Source of the DNA: JAZDCZ01 sp046757925
Lineage (GTDB): Bacteria; Gemmatimonadota; Gemmatimonadetes; Gemmatimonadales; GWC2-71-9
DNA length: 64,000 nt
Direction of reading: 5' to 3'
Assembly: GCA_046757925.1 (NCBI GenBank)
Contig: JBHHZE010000010.1
Location: 10,204 to 74,203 of the forward strand
The translations under genes and the position numbers were made by a program. The notes beneath the pieces were generated by a model that was not told the DNA's origin, searched no databases, and saw only the letters and a program-made list of their open reading frames with translations. Numbering within the stretch: position 1 is the stretch's first letter; each line of letters opens with the position of its first letter. Positions 52,737-61,202 of the stretch are shown here, piece by piece.

Positions 52737-53516
52737 ATGAGGGTTCTAAGTCTATTCGACTCGAGCTGGTGCGAGATCCGAGATTTGGATCGTTCCCGTA
52801 CAATTGCTCTGCTCCCAGCCGGAGCCATCGAGGCTCACGGTCCGCATTTGCCGCTGGGGACAGACGTGATCATTTCCGAGGCAATGGCCCGAACTGCTGC
52901 CGAGCAGCTGGCAGCCATTGGCTACGAACCCTTGATCCTCCCCGCTCTCATGTACAGTGCCGCCCAATTCGGTGCCAACTTTCCAGGTACGATATCGCTG
53001 GACCCCGACGCAGTTTCAGCCACCATTCGTGGGATCGCCAATAGTCTGGCCGAGCACGGCATACGGGTCCTCGCGATCGCGAATTCTCATTTGGACCCGC
53101 TGCACATCGAATCTCTGAACGTCGCGGCGGAGCAAGTGCGCATGGAGACGCCCATGAAAGTCGTATTCCCCGATATTACAAGGAAGCCCTGGGCATCACG
53201 CCTCACGGAAGAGTTCAGGAGCGGAGCCTGTCATGCCGGGCAATACGAGACATCGGTGGTGCTGGCTGAGCGCCCCGAACTGGTACAGGATAAGATCAGA
53301 ATGGATCTCACGCCCAATCCCTCTTCCCTTTCCGCGGCAATCCGCGAGGGAAAGACTACATTCGAGGAAGCCGGTGGACACTTGGCATATTTTGGGCGCC
53401 CCGCCGATGCTTCTCCGGAAGAAGGCCGAGACACGATCGAAACGCTCGGAGCTATTCTCCGGGAGGCGATACTGGAAACCGTAACAGATATGAGGAACGC
53501 TGATGGCGGTGGATAG
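52737..53516 (+). CDS. Creatininase-family metal-dependent amidohydrolase; candidate N-formylkynurenine formamidase
   Basis: 259 aa. Metal-binding LLPAGAIEAHGPHLPLGTDV (E, H, D ligands), and GACHAGQYETSVVLAERPELV (H and E). The NGHGGN motif of creatininase itself is changed to NSHLDP, so creatinine is an unlikely substrate. The family also includes the archaeal FAPy deformylase, which removes a formyl group from an amine. The operon has tryptophan dioxygenase and kynureninase but no KynB-type formamidase; this first gene would fill that step. Function is inferred from context, fold from sequence. Confidence 0.8.
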   Translation: MRVLSLFDSSWCEIRDLDRSRTIALLPAGAIEAHGPHLPLGTDVIISEAMARTAAEQLAAIGYEPLILPALMYSAAQFGANFPGTISLDPDAVSATIRGIANSLAEHGIRVLAIANSHLDPLHIESLNVAAEQVRMETPMKVVFPDITRKPWASRLTEEFRSGACHAGQYETSVVLAERPELVQDKIRMDLTPNPSSLSAAIREGKTTFEEAGGHLAYFGRPADASPEEGRDTIETLGAILREAILETVTDMRNADGGG

Positions 53517-54291
53517 ACCGCTACAACATAGAACCGCGGTGGTTACAGGCGGTGGCCGCGGGATCGGTGCCGACGTGGCACGTGCACTCACCACCGCTGG
53601 ATGCCGAGTTGTGGTCACAGCTCGAACTCAGAGCCAGCTAGATGGACTGGTCGAGGAATTACGTTGTGCAGGACATGATGCGTGGGCGGTTCGATGCGAT
53701 GTCTCTGATCAAACGAGTGTAACTGAGATGGCCCGCGCTGCCTATAGCTACCTCGATCACATTGATATCCTGGTGAACAACGCCGGCATAGCCTCGTCGG
53801 CACCGTTGCGAACGCAGACGCTCGAAGAGTGGAACCGCCTAATGGCGATCAACGCGACCGGCACCTTCTTGTGTACCCAGGCCTTTCTGCCGAAAATGCT
53901 GACCCGAGGGTGGGGGCGTGTGGTCAATATCGCCTCTGTGGCCGGAGTTACGGGAGCGAAGTACATCGCAGCCTACAGCGCGTCCAAGCACGCGGTCGTT
54001 GGATTCACCCGTTCGGTGGCGGCAGAGGTGACTGATCACGATGTCACCGTGAACGCGATCTGCCCAGGCTACGTCGATACCGACATGACTCGCCAATCCA
54101 TTGAGCGGATAACTTCAAAAACAGGAATGTCTCCGGACGACGCGCTCGCGACCATTTTGGATACCTCGCCTCAGCACCGTCTCATCGCACCCGATGAGGT
54201 CGCCGGCTTGGTGTTGTGGTTGTGCAGTTCCCAGGCCAAGGGTGTGAATGGGCAGGCTATTGTCATGGACGGCGGCGGTCTACTGGCATGA
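53503..54291 (+). CDS. Short-chain dehydrogenase/reductase of the anthranilate operon
   Basis: 262 aa, classical SDR: cofactor site AVVTGGGRGIGADVARALTT, NNAG in ILVNNAGIASSAPL, catalytic Ser in NIASVAGVTGAKYIAA and Tyr/Lys in YSASKHAVVGFT. It overlaps the preceding gene by 14 bp. A 3-hydroxyacyl-CoA or alicyclic hydroxy/keto-CoA dehydrogenase acting after ring reduction is the likely role. Confidence 0.88.
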   Translation: MAVDRPLQHRTAVVTGGGRGIGADVARALTTAGCRVVVTARTQSQLDGLVEELRCAGHDAWAVRCDVSDQTSVTEMARAAYSYLDHIDILVNNAGIASSAPLRTQTLEEWNRLMAINATGTFLCTQAFLPKMLTRGWGRVVNIASVAGVTGAKYIAAYSASKHAVVGFTRSVAAEVTDHDVTVNAICPGYVDTDMTRQSIERITSKTGMSPDDALATILDTSPQHRLIAPDEVAGLVLWLCSSQAKGVNGQAIVMDGGGLLA

Positions 54292-54710
54292 CGTTCGAGA
54301 TCATCAATCCCGAATCGCTGGGCGCTCCCCGAGGTTGGAACAACGGCATGCTCGCTCCAGCCGACGGGAGGATACTGTTCGTGGCCGGCCAGGTAGCGAG
54401 CGACGCCAGTGGACTAGTGGTGGAGGAAGGTTTTATAGAACAATTCAAACGTGCGCTGGAGAATGTCTTGGCCGTCGTCGGCGGTGCCGGTGGCCAAGCG
54501 AACCACATCGGGAGACTCACGATCTACGTTACCGACCTGGACGCATACAAGTCGTCCTTGAAGCCACTGGGCGAGGCATATCGGAATCTCATGGGTAGAC
54601 ACTTCCCCGCCATGGCTCTGGTGCAAGTCAAGGGCCTATTGGAACCAAATGCCATTGTGGAAATCGAGGCGACCGCAGTCATCCCACGTGATAGAGGAGA
54701 ATCTTCATAA
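54288..54710 (+). CDS. Rid-family (YjgF/YER057c/UK114) protein, candidate enamine/imine deaminase
   Basis: 140 aa from the ATG overlapping the SDR stop (ATGA). Family features: FVAGQVASDASGLVVEEGF, TIYVTDLDAYKSSL and the C-terminal IVEIEATAVIPRD. The catalytic Arg105 of E. coli RidA is replaced (VQVKGLLEPNAIVEIEA has Gly there, with Lys next to it), placing it outside the RidA group. Other Rid groups include 2-aminomuconate deaminase. The monooxygenase/reductase product is expected to be a cyclic enamine, so deamination by this protein is an attractive guess. Confidence 0.85.
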   Translation: MTFEIINPESLGAPRGWNNGMLAPADGRILFVAGQVASDASGLVVEEGFIEQFKRALENVLAVVGGAGGQANHIGRLTIYVTDLDAYKSSLKPLGEAYRNLMGRHFPAMALVQVKGLLEPNAIVEIEATAVIPRDRGESS

Positions 54711-55510
54711 TGTCTCTCGAACCGAGGACGTTTCTCTACGAGCATGACACGAACACCTCCGTTGCCACAATAACCCTCAACCGGCCTGATCGGCTCAACG
54801 CGCTGACATTCGATATCTACGGTGAGCTGCGTGAGACGTTCCGTCAGCTGGACACGGAAGTTGGCGTCCGCGCGATCGTTATCACTGGGGCCGGACGGGC
54901 GTTCTGCTCCGGCGGAGATGTCGAGGACATCATCGGCGCTCTATTCGAGCGGGACTACGAGGGTCTTCTGGAATTCACCCGGATGACCTGCGACCTGATC
55001 CTTGCGATCCGCCAGTGCCGGCGTCCGGTAGTGGCCGCCCTGAACGGCACCGTAGCCGGCGCGGGCGCCGTGATCGCCACGGCGAGCGACGTGCGGATAG
55101 CGGCCGAGTCGGCGAAGATTGCATTTCTCTTCACTCGCGTGGGCCTCTCCGGGGCGGACATGGGAGCCGCTTGGCTCCTACCCCGCATCGTAGGTTTTGG
55201 CCGGGCGAGTGAGTTGCTGATGACCGGTGGGTTCATCGACGCGGCGGAGGCGTTCCGTATCGGCCTCTACAATCGCGTTGTGGCACAAGATGCCCTGGCC
55301 ACCGAAGCTCGGGAGTTCGCCGAGGAACTGGCCCGGGGCCCGTCGTTCGCACTCGGCGTTACCAAGGAATCACTCAACCAGGAAGCCTCGATGGACCTGG
55401 CTGCGGCACTGGACGCCGAGGCCCAGGCTCAAGCAGGCTGCATGCTGAGTCCCAACTTCCGAGAGTCCTACGAAGCATTCGTGGCTAAGCGGAATCCAAG
55501 GTTCGTCTGA
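54710..55510 (+). CDS. Enoyl-CoA hydratase/isomerase family protein
   Basis: 266 aa, usual crotonase length. Oxyanion-hole segments VITGAGRAFCSGGDVEDIIG and AALNGTVAGAGAVIATASDV, and FTRVGLSGADMGAAWLLPRI near the acid/base site. Could hydrate a cyclohexenoyl-CoA intermediate or open the ring by a hydrolytic retro-Claisen step, as other crotonases do in aromatic-CoA pathways. One-base overlap with the Rid gene (TAATG). Confidence 0.9.
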   Translation: MSLEPRTFLYEHDTNTSVATITLNRPDRLNALTFDIYGELRETFRQLDTEVGVRAIVITGAGRAFCSGGDVEDIIGALFERDYEGLLEFTRMTCDLILAIRQCRRPVVAALNGTVAGAGAVIATASDVRIAAESAKIAFLFTRVGLSGADMGAAWLLPRIVGFGRASELLMTGGFIDAAEAFRIGLYNRVVAQDALATEAREFAEELARGPSFALGVTKESLNQEASMDLAAALDAEAQAQAGCMLSPNFRESYEAFVAKRNPRFV

Positions 55511-55517
55511 CAGTTCT

Positions 55518-56693
55518 ATGCCAGACACGAATGCGGTACGGGCATTTCTCGAGAACAGTCATTTAACACTGGCAGAGCGGATAGCAGCGTTCGCGGCCAA
55601 CGACATTGCACGGTTCCCACATCCATTAGACGACGCGGCCGCGAGGAAGCAGGCCCGTGAGCTGCTGACCAGCATGGGAGGTGCGGGATGGTTTGCGCCG
55701 ATCGGGGAGCAAGACCTCCGGGCTTGTTGTCTCATACGGGAGGCCCTAGCCGTAGTATCACCTCTGGCGGATGCGGTCTTCGCTTTGCAAGCCCTCGGGA
55801 TTACACCGTTGCTGCTGGCAGAGCACTCGGAGCTCCAAGCTCACTTGCTGCCCAAGGCTCTAGCCGGTGAGGTAATGGCAGCGTTTGCGATGACGGAGCC
55901 CGGGGCAGGGTCCGACGTTGCCGCCCTTGCGACCGTGGCTACGCGTGACGGCGACCACTACGTGTTGAACGGGGATAAGACGTTCATCTCCAATGCGGGC
56001 ATCGCTGACTTCTACATCGTTTTCGCGTCAACCGATCCAACCAAAGGTCGCAAAGGTATCTCATGTTTCCTGATTGCAGCCGACTCTTCAGGACTGGAAT
56101 TCGTGGGACCCCAAATCATGAGCGAGTCACATCCCATCGGTGAAATAGCGTTTCGCGACTGCCGCATTCCGGCCGACTGCATGCTGGGCAGCGAAGGCGG
56201 CGGCTTGAAGATCGGGTTGGCAACGCTGGATCGCCTGAGAGCGACCGTGGGTGCGGCCGCCTGCGGGCTCGCCGAGCGTGCCCTGGACGAGGGACTGCAC
56301 CACGCAGTGACCCGTCACCAGTTCGGCAAGGCTCTGGGCGAGTTTCAACTGGTGCAGGCAAAGCTGGCCCGCATGGCTACTGACCTGACCGCCGCCCGCT
56401 TACTGGTTTACCGTGCCGCGTTCGAGAAGGATCATGGGGCCGACAGGGTCACTGTAGAGGCGTCAATGGCCAAGTCCTTCGCGACCGAGGCGGCCCAACG
56501 AATCGTTGACGAAGCGGTGCAGATTCTGGGGGGACGGGGCGTGTTGGCCAACAGCCCGGTCGATCGACTTTACCGCTCCGTACGCGCACTCCGCATCTAC
56601 GAAGGGACCACGGAGATTCAGCAGCTGATCATCGCACGACACTTACTTGCAGATGTGGCACCCAGCGAGCCCAGTCAAACACTCGATACCTGA
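55518..56693 (+). CDS. Acyl-CoA dehydrogenase
   Basis: 391 aa. FAMTEPGAGSDVAALATVAT (flavin/substrate loop), DKTFISNAGIADFYIVFAST, the FAD-binding RHQFGKALGEFQLVQAKLAR, and catalytic Glu in IYEGTTEIQQLIIARH. It oxidises an acyl-CoA to the 2,3-enoyl-CoA, fitting the alicyclic or opened-chain CoA esters of this pathway. The downstream OYE gene starts within its last 47 bp. Confidence 0.92.
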   Translation: MPDTNAVRAFLENSHLTLAERIAAFAANDIARFPHPLDDAAARKQARELLTSMGGAGWFAPIGEQDLRACCLIREALAVVSPLADAVFALQALGITPLLLAEHSELQAHLLPKALAGEVMAAFAMTEPGAGSDVAALATVATRDGDHYVLNGDKTFISNAGIADFYIVFASTDPTKGRKGISCFLIAADSSGLEFVGPQIMSESHPIGEIAFRDCRIPADCMLGSEGGGLKIGLATLDRLRATVGAAACGLAERALDEGLHHAVTRHQFGKALGEFQLVQAKLARMATDLTAARLLVYRAAFEKDHGADRVTVEASMAKSFATEAAQRIVDEAVQILGGRGVLANSPVDRLYRSVRALRIYEGTTEIQQLIIARHLLADVAPSEPSQTLDT

Positions 56694-58125
56694 ACAGCGT
56701 TGGCCAACCGAGCAAGAGGCAGCCAACCTCAGGTGGTTCCAACCAATCCGTATCGGTCGGTTGAACTTGGCCGAACGCACATGGGTTCCCGCCATGGTAC
56801 CGTGGCGGGCCACCGACGAAGGCTACGTGACGCAGGACATCCTCGACTGGTACGAGCGCATGGCAGAGGGACAGCCTGGTGCGATCGTCGTCGAAGCGAC
56901 CGGAGTACGTGACATACGAAGTGGGCCATTACTGAGAATCGGCCACGACCGTTTCATACCCGGCTTGAAGCGGCTAGCCGATACCATACGTTCCGCCAGT
57001 CGCGGCCGAACCAAGCTTTTTATTCAGATCATCGACTTCCAGATAATCAGGAAACGGCCGCGGCGCGAGCACTTTCTGGAGAAGTATCTAGAGATAACCG
57101 ACGAGCATCGGCGTCTCGTGCGTGGATCAGACAACCAGATTCGACGCAAGCTGCTGTCGATGTCCCATGGCGAGCTTTCCGAGGTTCTCACACCGCGCGA
57201 ATTGGAAGCGCTCGAGTTCGGTTATAGGGAACGAATCACTGACCTCTACAAGCCACATATCCGCGAGCTTCCCAATATGCTGCCCGAGATATTCGCGGCG
57301 GCGGCCCAACGGGCCGAGCGAGCCGGATTCGACGGCGTCGAGCTGCACTACGCCCACGCCTACACTATGGCTTCGTTTCTATCGGCCCTGAACGATCGGA
57401 CCGACGGCTACGGGGGATCTAAGGCCAACCGGGTTCGGTTGCCACTCGAGGTATATCATGCCGTCAAGGCCTCCGTGTCCGCCGAGTTTGTCGTTGGATG
57501 CCGTTACTTGACGGAAGAATGCATCCCGGGCGGCAGTACCGTCGACGATGCCGCGTTCTTCGGTGTCGAGTTCGCCAGGGCGGGAATCCACTACCTTTCC
57601 CTCTCACGTGGCGGCAAATTCGAAGATGCCAAGCAACCGAAGGTCGGATGGGCGGCGTATCCCTACACGGGTCGCAGTGGATACGAGTGTATGCCTACGG
57701 TTCGATCCGACGCGGCCGGCCCGTTTGGCCGCAACATAGCCGCCGCCGCGACCGTGCGTAGAGCCATACACCAGGCGGGACACGATACGCCGGTAGTGGT
57801 ATCCGGTGGCATCTGCACTTTGGATCAGGCAGAGCGTGTACTCGGGCGTGGCGAGGCAGATATCGTTGCGGCCGCCAGACAGACTCTGGCCGATCCCGAT
57901 TGGTTCCTCAAGATCAAGCTCGGAAGAGGTAACGAAATCCGCCGGTGTACGTTCACCAACTACTGTGAGGGACTCGATCAGGTGCACAAGAAAGTTACAT
58001 GCAAGCTGTGGGATCGCGTCGATCTGGACGAAGCCCACATCACACTGACGGATGGCGGTAAGCGGCGCCTAACAGCGCCTAGGACCCACGGCCTACGTCC
58101 GGCGCCGGCGAGTACCCTACAATGA
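56647..58125 (+). CDS. Old Yellow Enzyme-family NADH:flavin oxidoreductase
   Basis: 492 aa from ATG 56647 (or 56653). TIM-barrel OYE features: FQPIRIGRLNLAERTWVPAM, LFIQIIDFQ, GFDGVELHYAHAYTMASFLS, ALNDRTDGYGGS and VVVSGGICTLDQAERVLGRG, plus a Cys-rich tail (CTFTNYCEGLDQ, VTCKLWD). An insertion of ~80 residues (about 120-200) lies between the second and third strands. It is longer than simple OYEs but lacks the full C-terminal NAD domain of 2,4-dienoyl-CoA reductases. It probably reduces an activated C=C bond of the ring-derived CoA ester. It overlaps the next gene by 4 bp. Confidence 0.85.
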   Translation: MQMWHPASPVKHSIPEQRWPTEQEAANLRWFQPIRIGRLNLAERTWVPAMVPWRATDEGYVTQDILDWYERMAEGQPGAIVVEATGVRDIRSGPLLRIGHDRFIPGLKRLADTIRSASRGRTKLFIQIIDFQIIRKRPRREHFLEKYLEITDEHRRLVRGSDNQIRRKLLSMSHGELSEVLTPRELEALEFGYRERITDLYKPHIRELPNMLPEIFAAAAQRAERAGFDGVELHYAHAYTMASFLSALNDRTDGYGGSKANRVRLPLEVYHAVKASVSAEFVVGCRYLTEECIPGGSTVDDAAFFGVEFARAGIHYLSLSRGGKFEDAKQPKVGWAAYPYTGRSGYECMPTVRSDAAGPFGRNIAAAATVRRAIHQAGHDTPVVVSGGICTLDQAERVLGRGEADIVAAARQTLADPDWFLKIKLGRGNEIRRCTFTNYCEGLDQVHKKVTCKLWDRVDLDEAHITLTDGGKRRLTAPRTHGLRPAPASTLQ

Positions 58126-60374
58126 GGATCGTATGTATCGGCGGAGGTCCGGCCGGCCTTTACTTCGCCCTCTTGATGAAGCAGGCACACCGCTACTACG
58201 ACATCACAGTCGTTGAACGAAATCGGCTGGATGACACATTCGGCTTCGGCGTAGTGTTCTCCGACGCCACTCAAGACAACTTGGCTGCCGCCGACCCACA
58301 GACGCACGACGAGATGATGCGACAGGCAGCACGGTGGGACGATGTCGACATTCACTACCACGGGCATCTGATCACGTCTACCGGCCACGGCTTCAGTGGC
58401 ATGTCGCGGCAGAAACTCCTCGCCATTCTAGCGGGACGTTGCGACCAACTCGGCGTGAACCTCGAGTTCGAAACAGAAGTACAAGATCCGGACGACTACA
58501 AAGACGCCGACCTGGTAGTAGCGGCAGACGGCTTCAGCAGCATCGTACGCGCCAAGTACGCCAGCGCGTTCCGCCCGAGTATTGACTGGCGGCCAAACAA
58601 GTTCGTGTGGCTCGGTAGCACACGCTCGTTCAAGGCTTTCACCTTCTATTTCAAACGCGACAAGCACGGTCTATGGCGAGTTCATGCCTATCAGTACGAG
58701 CCAGGACATTCGACATTCATTGTCGAGGCCACCGAAGATACATGGCGTGCGACCGGGTTGGGGGAGGAAGAAGAAGACCGCACCATCGCATTCTGCGAAG
58801 AGTTGTTCGCAGCGGAACTGGAGGGGCACCACCTGTTGAAGAATAAGTCTATCTGGCGGAACTTCCCCACAGTCAAAAATGAAAAGTGGTCCCACAAAAA
58901 CATCGTTCTCTTGGGAGATGCTGCGCACACAGCCCACTTCTCCGTCGGATCGGGAACGAAACTCGCAATGGAAGATTGCATCGCACTCTCAACCGCACTC
59001 AACTCAGAGAATGACGTTTCAGCCGCATTGGTGCGCTACGAAGAAGAAAGACGACCCGTGGTAGAAAGCCTCCAGCGAGCGGCGGATGTGAGCCTGCAGT
59101 GGTTTGAGAACACAGAACGGTACATGGAGCTCGAGCCCACACAGTTCGCATTCAACTTGCTGACCCGAAGCTTGCGGGTAACACATGAAAATCTCCGGAT
59201 TAGAGACCCCAAGTTCATCGACCAGGTGGATACGTGGTTTGCCGCGCAAGCGACTGAGCGAGGATATTACGAGAAGCAACCAGACCCTGCGCCGCCACCG
59301 CTTTTCACTCCCTTCGAGCTACGCGAAATGCGACTCGCCAACCGAGTGGTCGTGTCTCCTATGTGTCAGTACAGCGCGCAAGAGGGAACTCCAAATGACT
59401 GGCATCTGGTTCACCTGGGCAGCCGTGCACTCGGTGGCGCCGGACTGGTGATCACGGAGATGACGGACGTCAGCGCGGATGCACGCATTTCACCAGGATG
59501 TGCCGGCATGTACAACTCGCAGCATGCCGAGCAGTGGAAGCGCATCACCGATTTCGTCCACGAATACAGCGATGCCAAGATTGCCCTGCAATTGGGGCAT
59601 GCCGGAAGAAAGGGCTCCACTCGCCTAATGTGGGAGGGCATGGACGAGCCACTCCGCGACGGGAGTTGGCCCATCATGGCACCTTCGGCCATTCCCTATC
59701 TCGATCACAGCCAGGTACCGAAGGAAATGACGCGAGCTGACATGGACGAAGCTAGGGATGCGTTCATTCGCTCGGCTGCGATGGCAGACGAAGCCGGCTT
59801 CGACATGTTGGAGATTCATTTCGCGCACGGCTATCTACTTGCCAGCTTCATCTCTCCACTCACTAACATCCGCACGGACGAGTACGGCGGTGAACTATCA
59901 TCCCGCTTGAGGTTTCCCCTAGAGGTATTCGACGGGGTCCGCTCGAACTGGCCCGAGCACAAGCCTATCTCGGTCCGGATCTCGGCGGTCGACTGGACAC
60001 CGGACGGGACGGCGCCCGAGGATGCGGTCGAGGTGGCACGGCAGCTCAAAGAGCATGGGTGCGACATAATCGACGTATCTGCCGGACAAACGGTGCCCTA
60101 TGCCAAACCAGCCTACGGACGACAGTTCCAGACACCGTTCAGCGATCTCATCAGACATGAGGTGGGGATACCCACGATGGCGGTCGGCAATATATCATCG
60201 TACGAGGACGTGAATAGCATTCTGGCGGCGGGCCGGGCCGATCTGTGCGTGATGGCGCGGGCTCACTTGTGGGACCCGTATTGGACCCGCCATGCCGCTT
60301 ACGAGTTGGGATACGAACTTCCTTGGCCCGACCAATACTCGACATTGAACGAATATGCTCCGCGCTTCAAGTAA
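58122..60374 (+). CDS. abmA: Anthraniloyl-CoA (2-aminobenzoyl-CoA) monooxygenase/reductase, fused enzyme
   Basis: 750 aa in two parts. Residues 1-~385 are an FAD aromatic hydroxylase: CIGGGPAGLYFALLMKQ at the start, DLVVAADGFSSIVR, and LLGDAAHTAHFSVGSGTKLA. From ~390 an Old Yellow Enzyme domain: TPFELREMRLANRVVVSPMC, WHLVHLGSRALGGAGLVITE, LQLGHAGRKGST, MLEIHFAHGYLLASFISPLT and NIRTDEYGGELSSR. This fusion is known from Azoarcus evansii, where it hydroxylates 2-aminobenzoyl-CoA and then reduces the ring. Similar fused proteins are annotated salicylyl-CoA 5-hydroxylase; the kynurenine genes beside it favour anthraniloyl-CoA. Symbol follows the Azoarcus name. Confidence 0.9.
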   Translation: MRIVCIGGGPAGLYFALLMKQAHRYYDITVVERNRLDDTFGFGVVFSDATQDNLAAADPQTHDEMMRQAARWDDVDIHYHGHLITSTGHGFSGMSRQKLLAILAGRCDQLGVNLEFETEVQDPDDYKDADLVVAADGFSSIVRAKYASAFRPSIDWRPNKFVWLGSTRSFKAFTFYFKRDKHGLWRVHAYQYEPGHSTFIVEATEDTWRATGLGEEEEDRTIAFCEELFAAELEGHHLLKNKSIWRNFPTVKNEKWSHKNIVLLGDAAHTAHFSVGSGTKLAMEDCIALSTALNSENDVSAALVRYEEERRPVVESLQRAADVSLQWFENTERYMELEPTQFAFNLLTRSLRVTHENLRIRDPKFIDQVDTWFAAQATERGYYEKQPDPAPPPLFTPFELREMRLANRVVVSPMCQYSAQEGTPNDWHLVHLGSRALGGAGLVITEMTDVSADARISPGCAGMYNSQHAEQWKRITDFVHEYSDAKIALQLGHAGRKGSTRLMWEGMDEPLRDGSWPIMAPSAIPYLDHSQVPKEMTRADMDEARDAFIRSAAMADEAGFDMLEIHFAHGYLLASFISPLTNIRTDEYGGELSSRLRFPLEVFDGVRSNWPEHKPISVRISAVDWTPDGTAPEDAVEVARQLKEHGCDIIDVSAGQTVPYAKPAYGRQFQTPFSDLIRHEVGIPTMAVGNISSYEDVNSILAAGRADLCVMARAHLWDPYWTRHAAYELGYELPWPDQYSTLNEYAPRFK

Positions 60375-60415
60375 AGGATCTCCCACATTTCACACAGCCA
60401 CCAACGGACGCAGTC

Positions 60416-61198
60416 ATGCCGCTCACATACTCCAGCTACTTACAACTAGACGAACTCCTATCGCTCCAACGTCCCCGGTCCGATGGTCCCGAACACGACG
60501 AGTTGCTGTTCATCATCGTTCACCAGGTTTACGAACTCTGGTTCAAGGAAATGCTCCACGAACTAGACTACATAATGGAGCGCTTGGAAGCGGGTGACAC
60601 GCCGCCGGTGTTGCATACCATGAAACGGGTGCTGACAATCCTCAAGGTGCTGGTGGCACAATTGGATATCCTAGAGACGATGACGCCGCTCGATTTCCTC
60701 TCCTTTCGAGAGCGGCTGGAATCGGGCAGCGGCTTTCAGTCGTGCCAGTTCCGCGAGCTGGAGTTCGTACTTGGCCTCAAGGACGTTCAGGCTATCGCGA
60801 GATTTCCGGAGGGTTCACCTGAGCGTCGGCGTCTCGACTCTCGATATCGCAACCCATCTCTCTGGCTGACGTTCTTGAGATATCTCTCGAACAACGAATA
60901 TGACATGCCGGCCGAGGCACTCGCCGCCGATCCTACGGAACCCACCGAGCCATCTCAGCTCGTTCAGCAGCAACTGATCGACATCTACCGCAACGATCCC
61001 GCAACCACACAGCTGTGCGAACGGTTGGTGGATCTTGACGAGGGGATCCAGGAGTGGCGCTACCGCCACGTCAAGATGGTGCAGCGGACTATCGGAACGA
61101 AGCGGGGCACGGGCGGGTCCGACGGCGCTGCATACCTCAAGACCACGTTATTCAAGCCCGCGTTCCCAGATCTCTGGGCCATCAGAACAGAGTTATGA
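60416..61198 (+). CDS. kynA: Tryptophan 2,3-dioxygenase
   Basis: 260 aa from ATG 60416; the frame is open upstream but overlaps the previous gene. Family features: SYLQLDELLSLQRP, HDELLFIIVHQVYELWFKEM (active-site Phe and distal His), ESGSGFQSCQFRELEFVLG, and haem-ligand segment RYRHVKMVQRTIGTKRGTGG. A haem enzyme that opens the indole ring of L-tryptophan to N-formylkynurenine, first step of the pathway this operon encodes. Slightly shorter than usual at the N-terminus. Confidence 0.95.
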   Translation: MPLTYSSYLQLDELLSLQRPRSDGPEHDELLFIIVHQVYELWFKEMLHELDYIMERLEAGDTPPVLHTMKRVLTILKVLVAQLDILETMTPLDFLSFRERLESGSGFQSCQFRELEFVLGLKDVQAIARFPEGSPERRRLDSRYRNPSLWLTFLRYLSNNEYDMPAEALAADPTEPTEPSQLVQQQLIDIYRNDPATTQLCERLVDLDEGIQEWRYRHVKMVQRTIGTKRGTGGSDGAAYLKTTLFKPAFPDLWAIRTEL

Positions 61199-61202
61199 CG
61201 CC

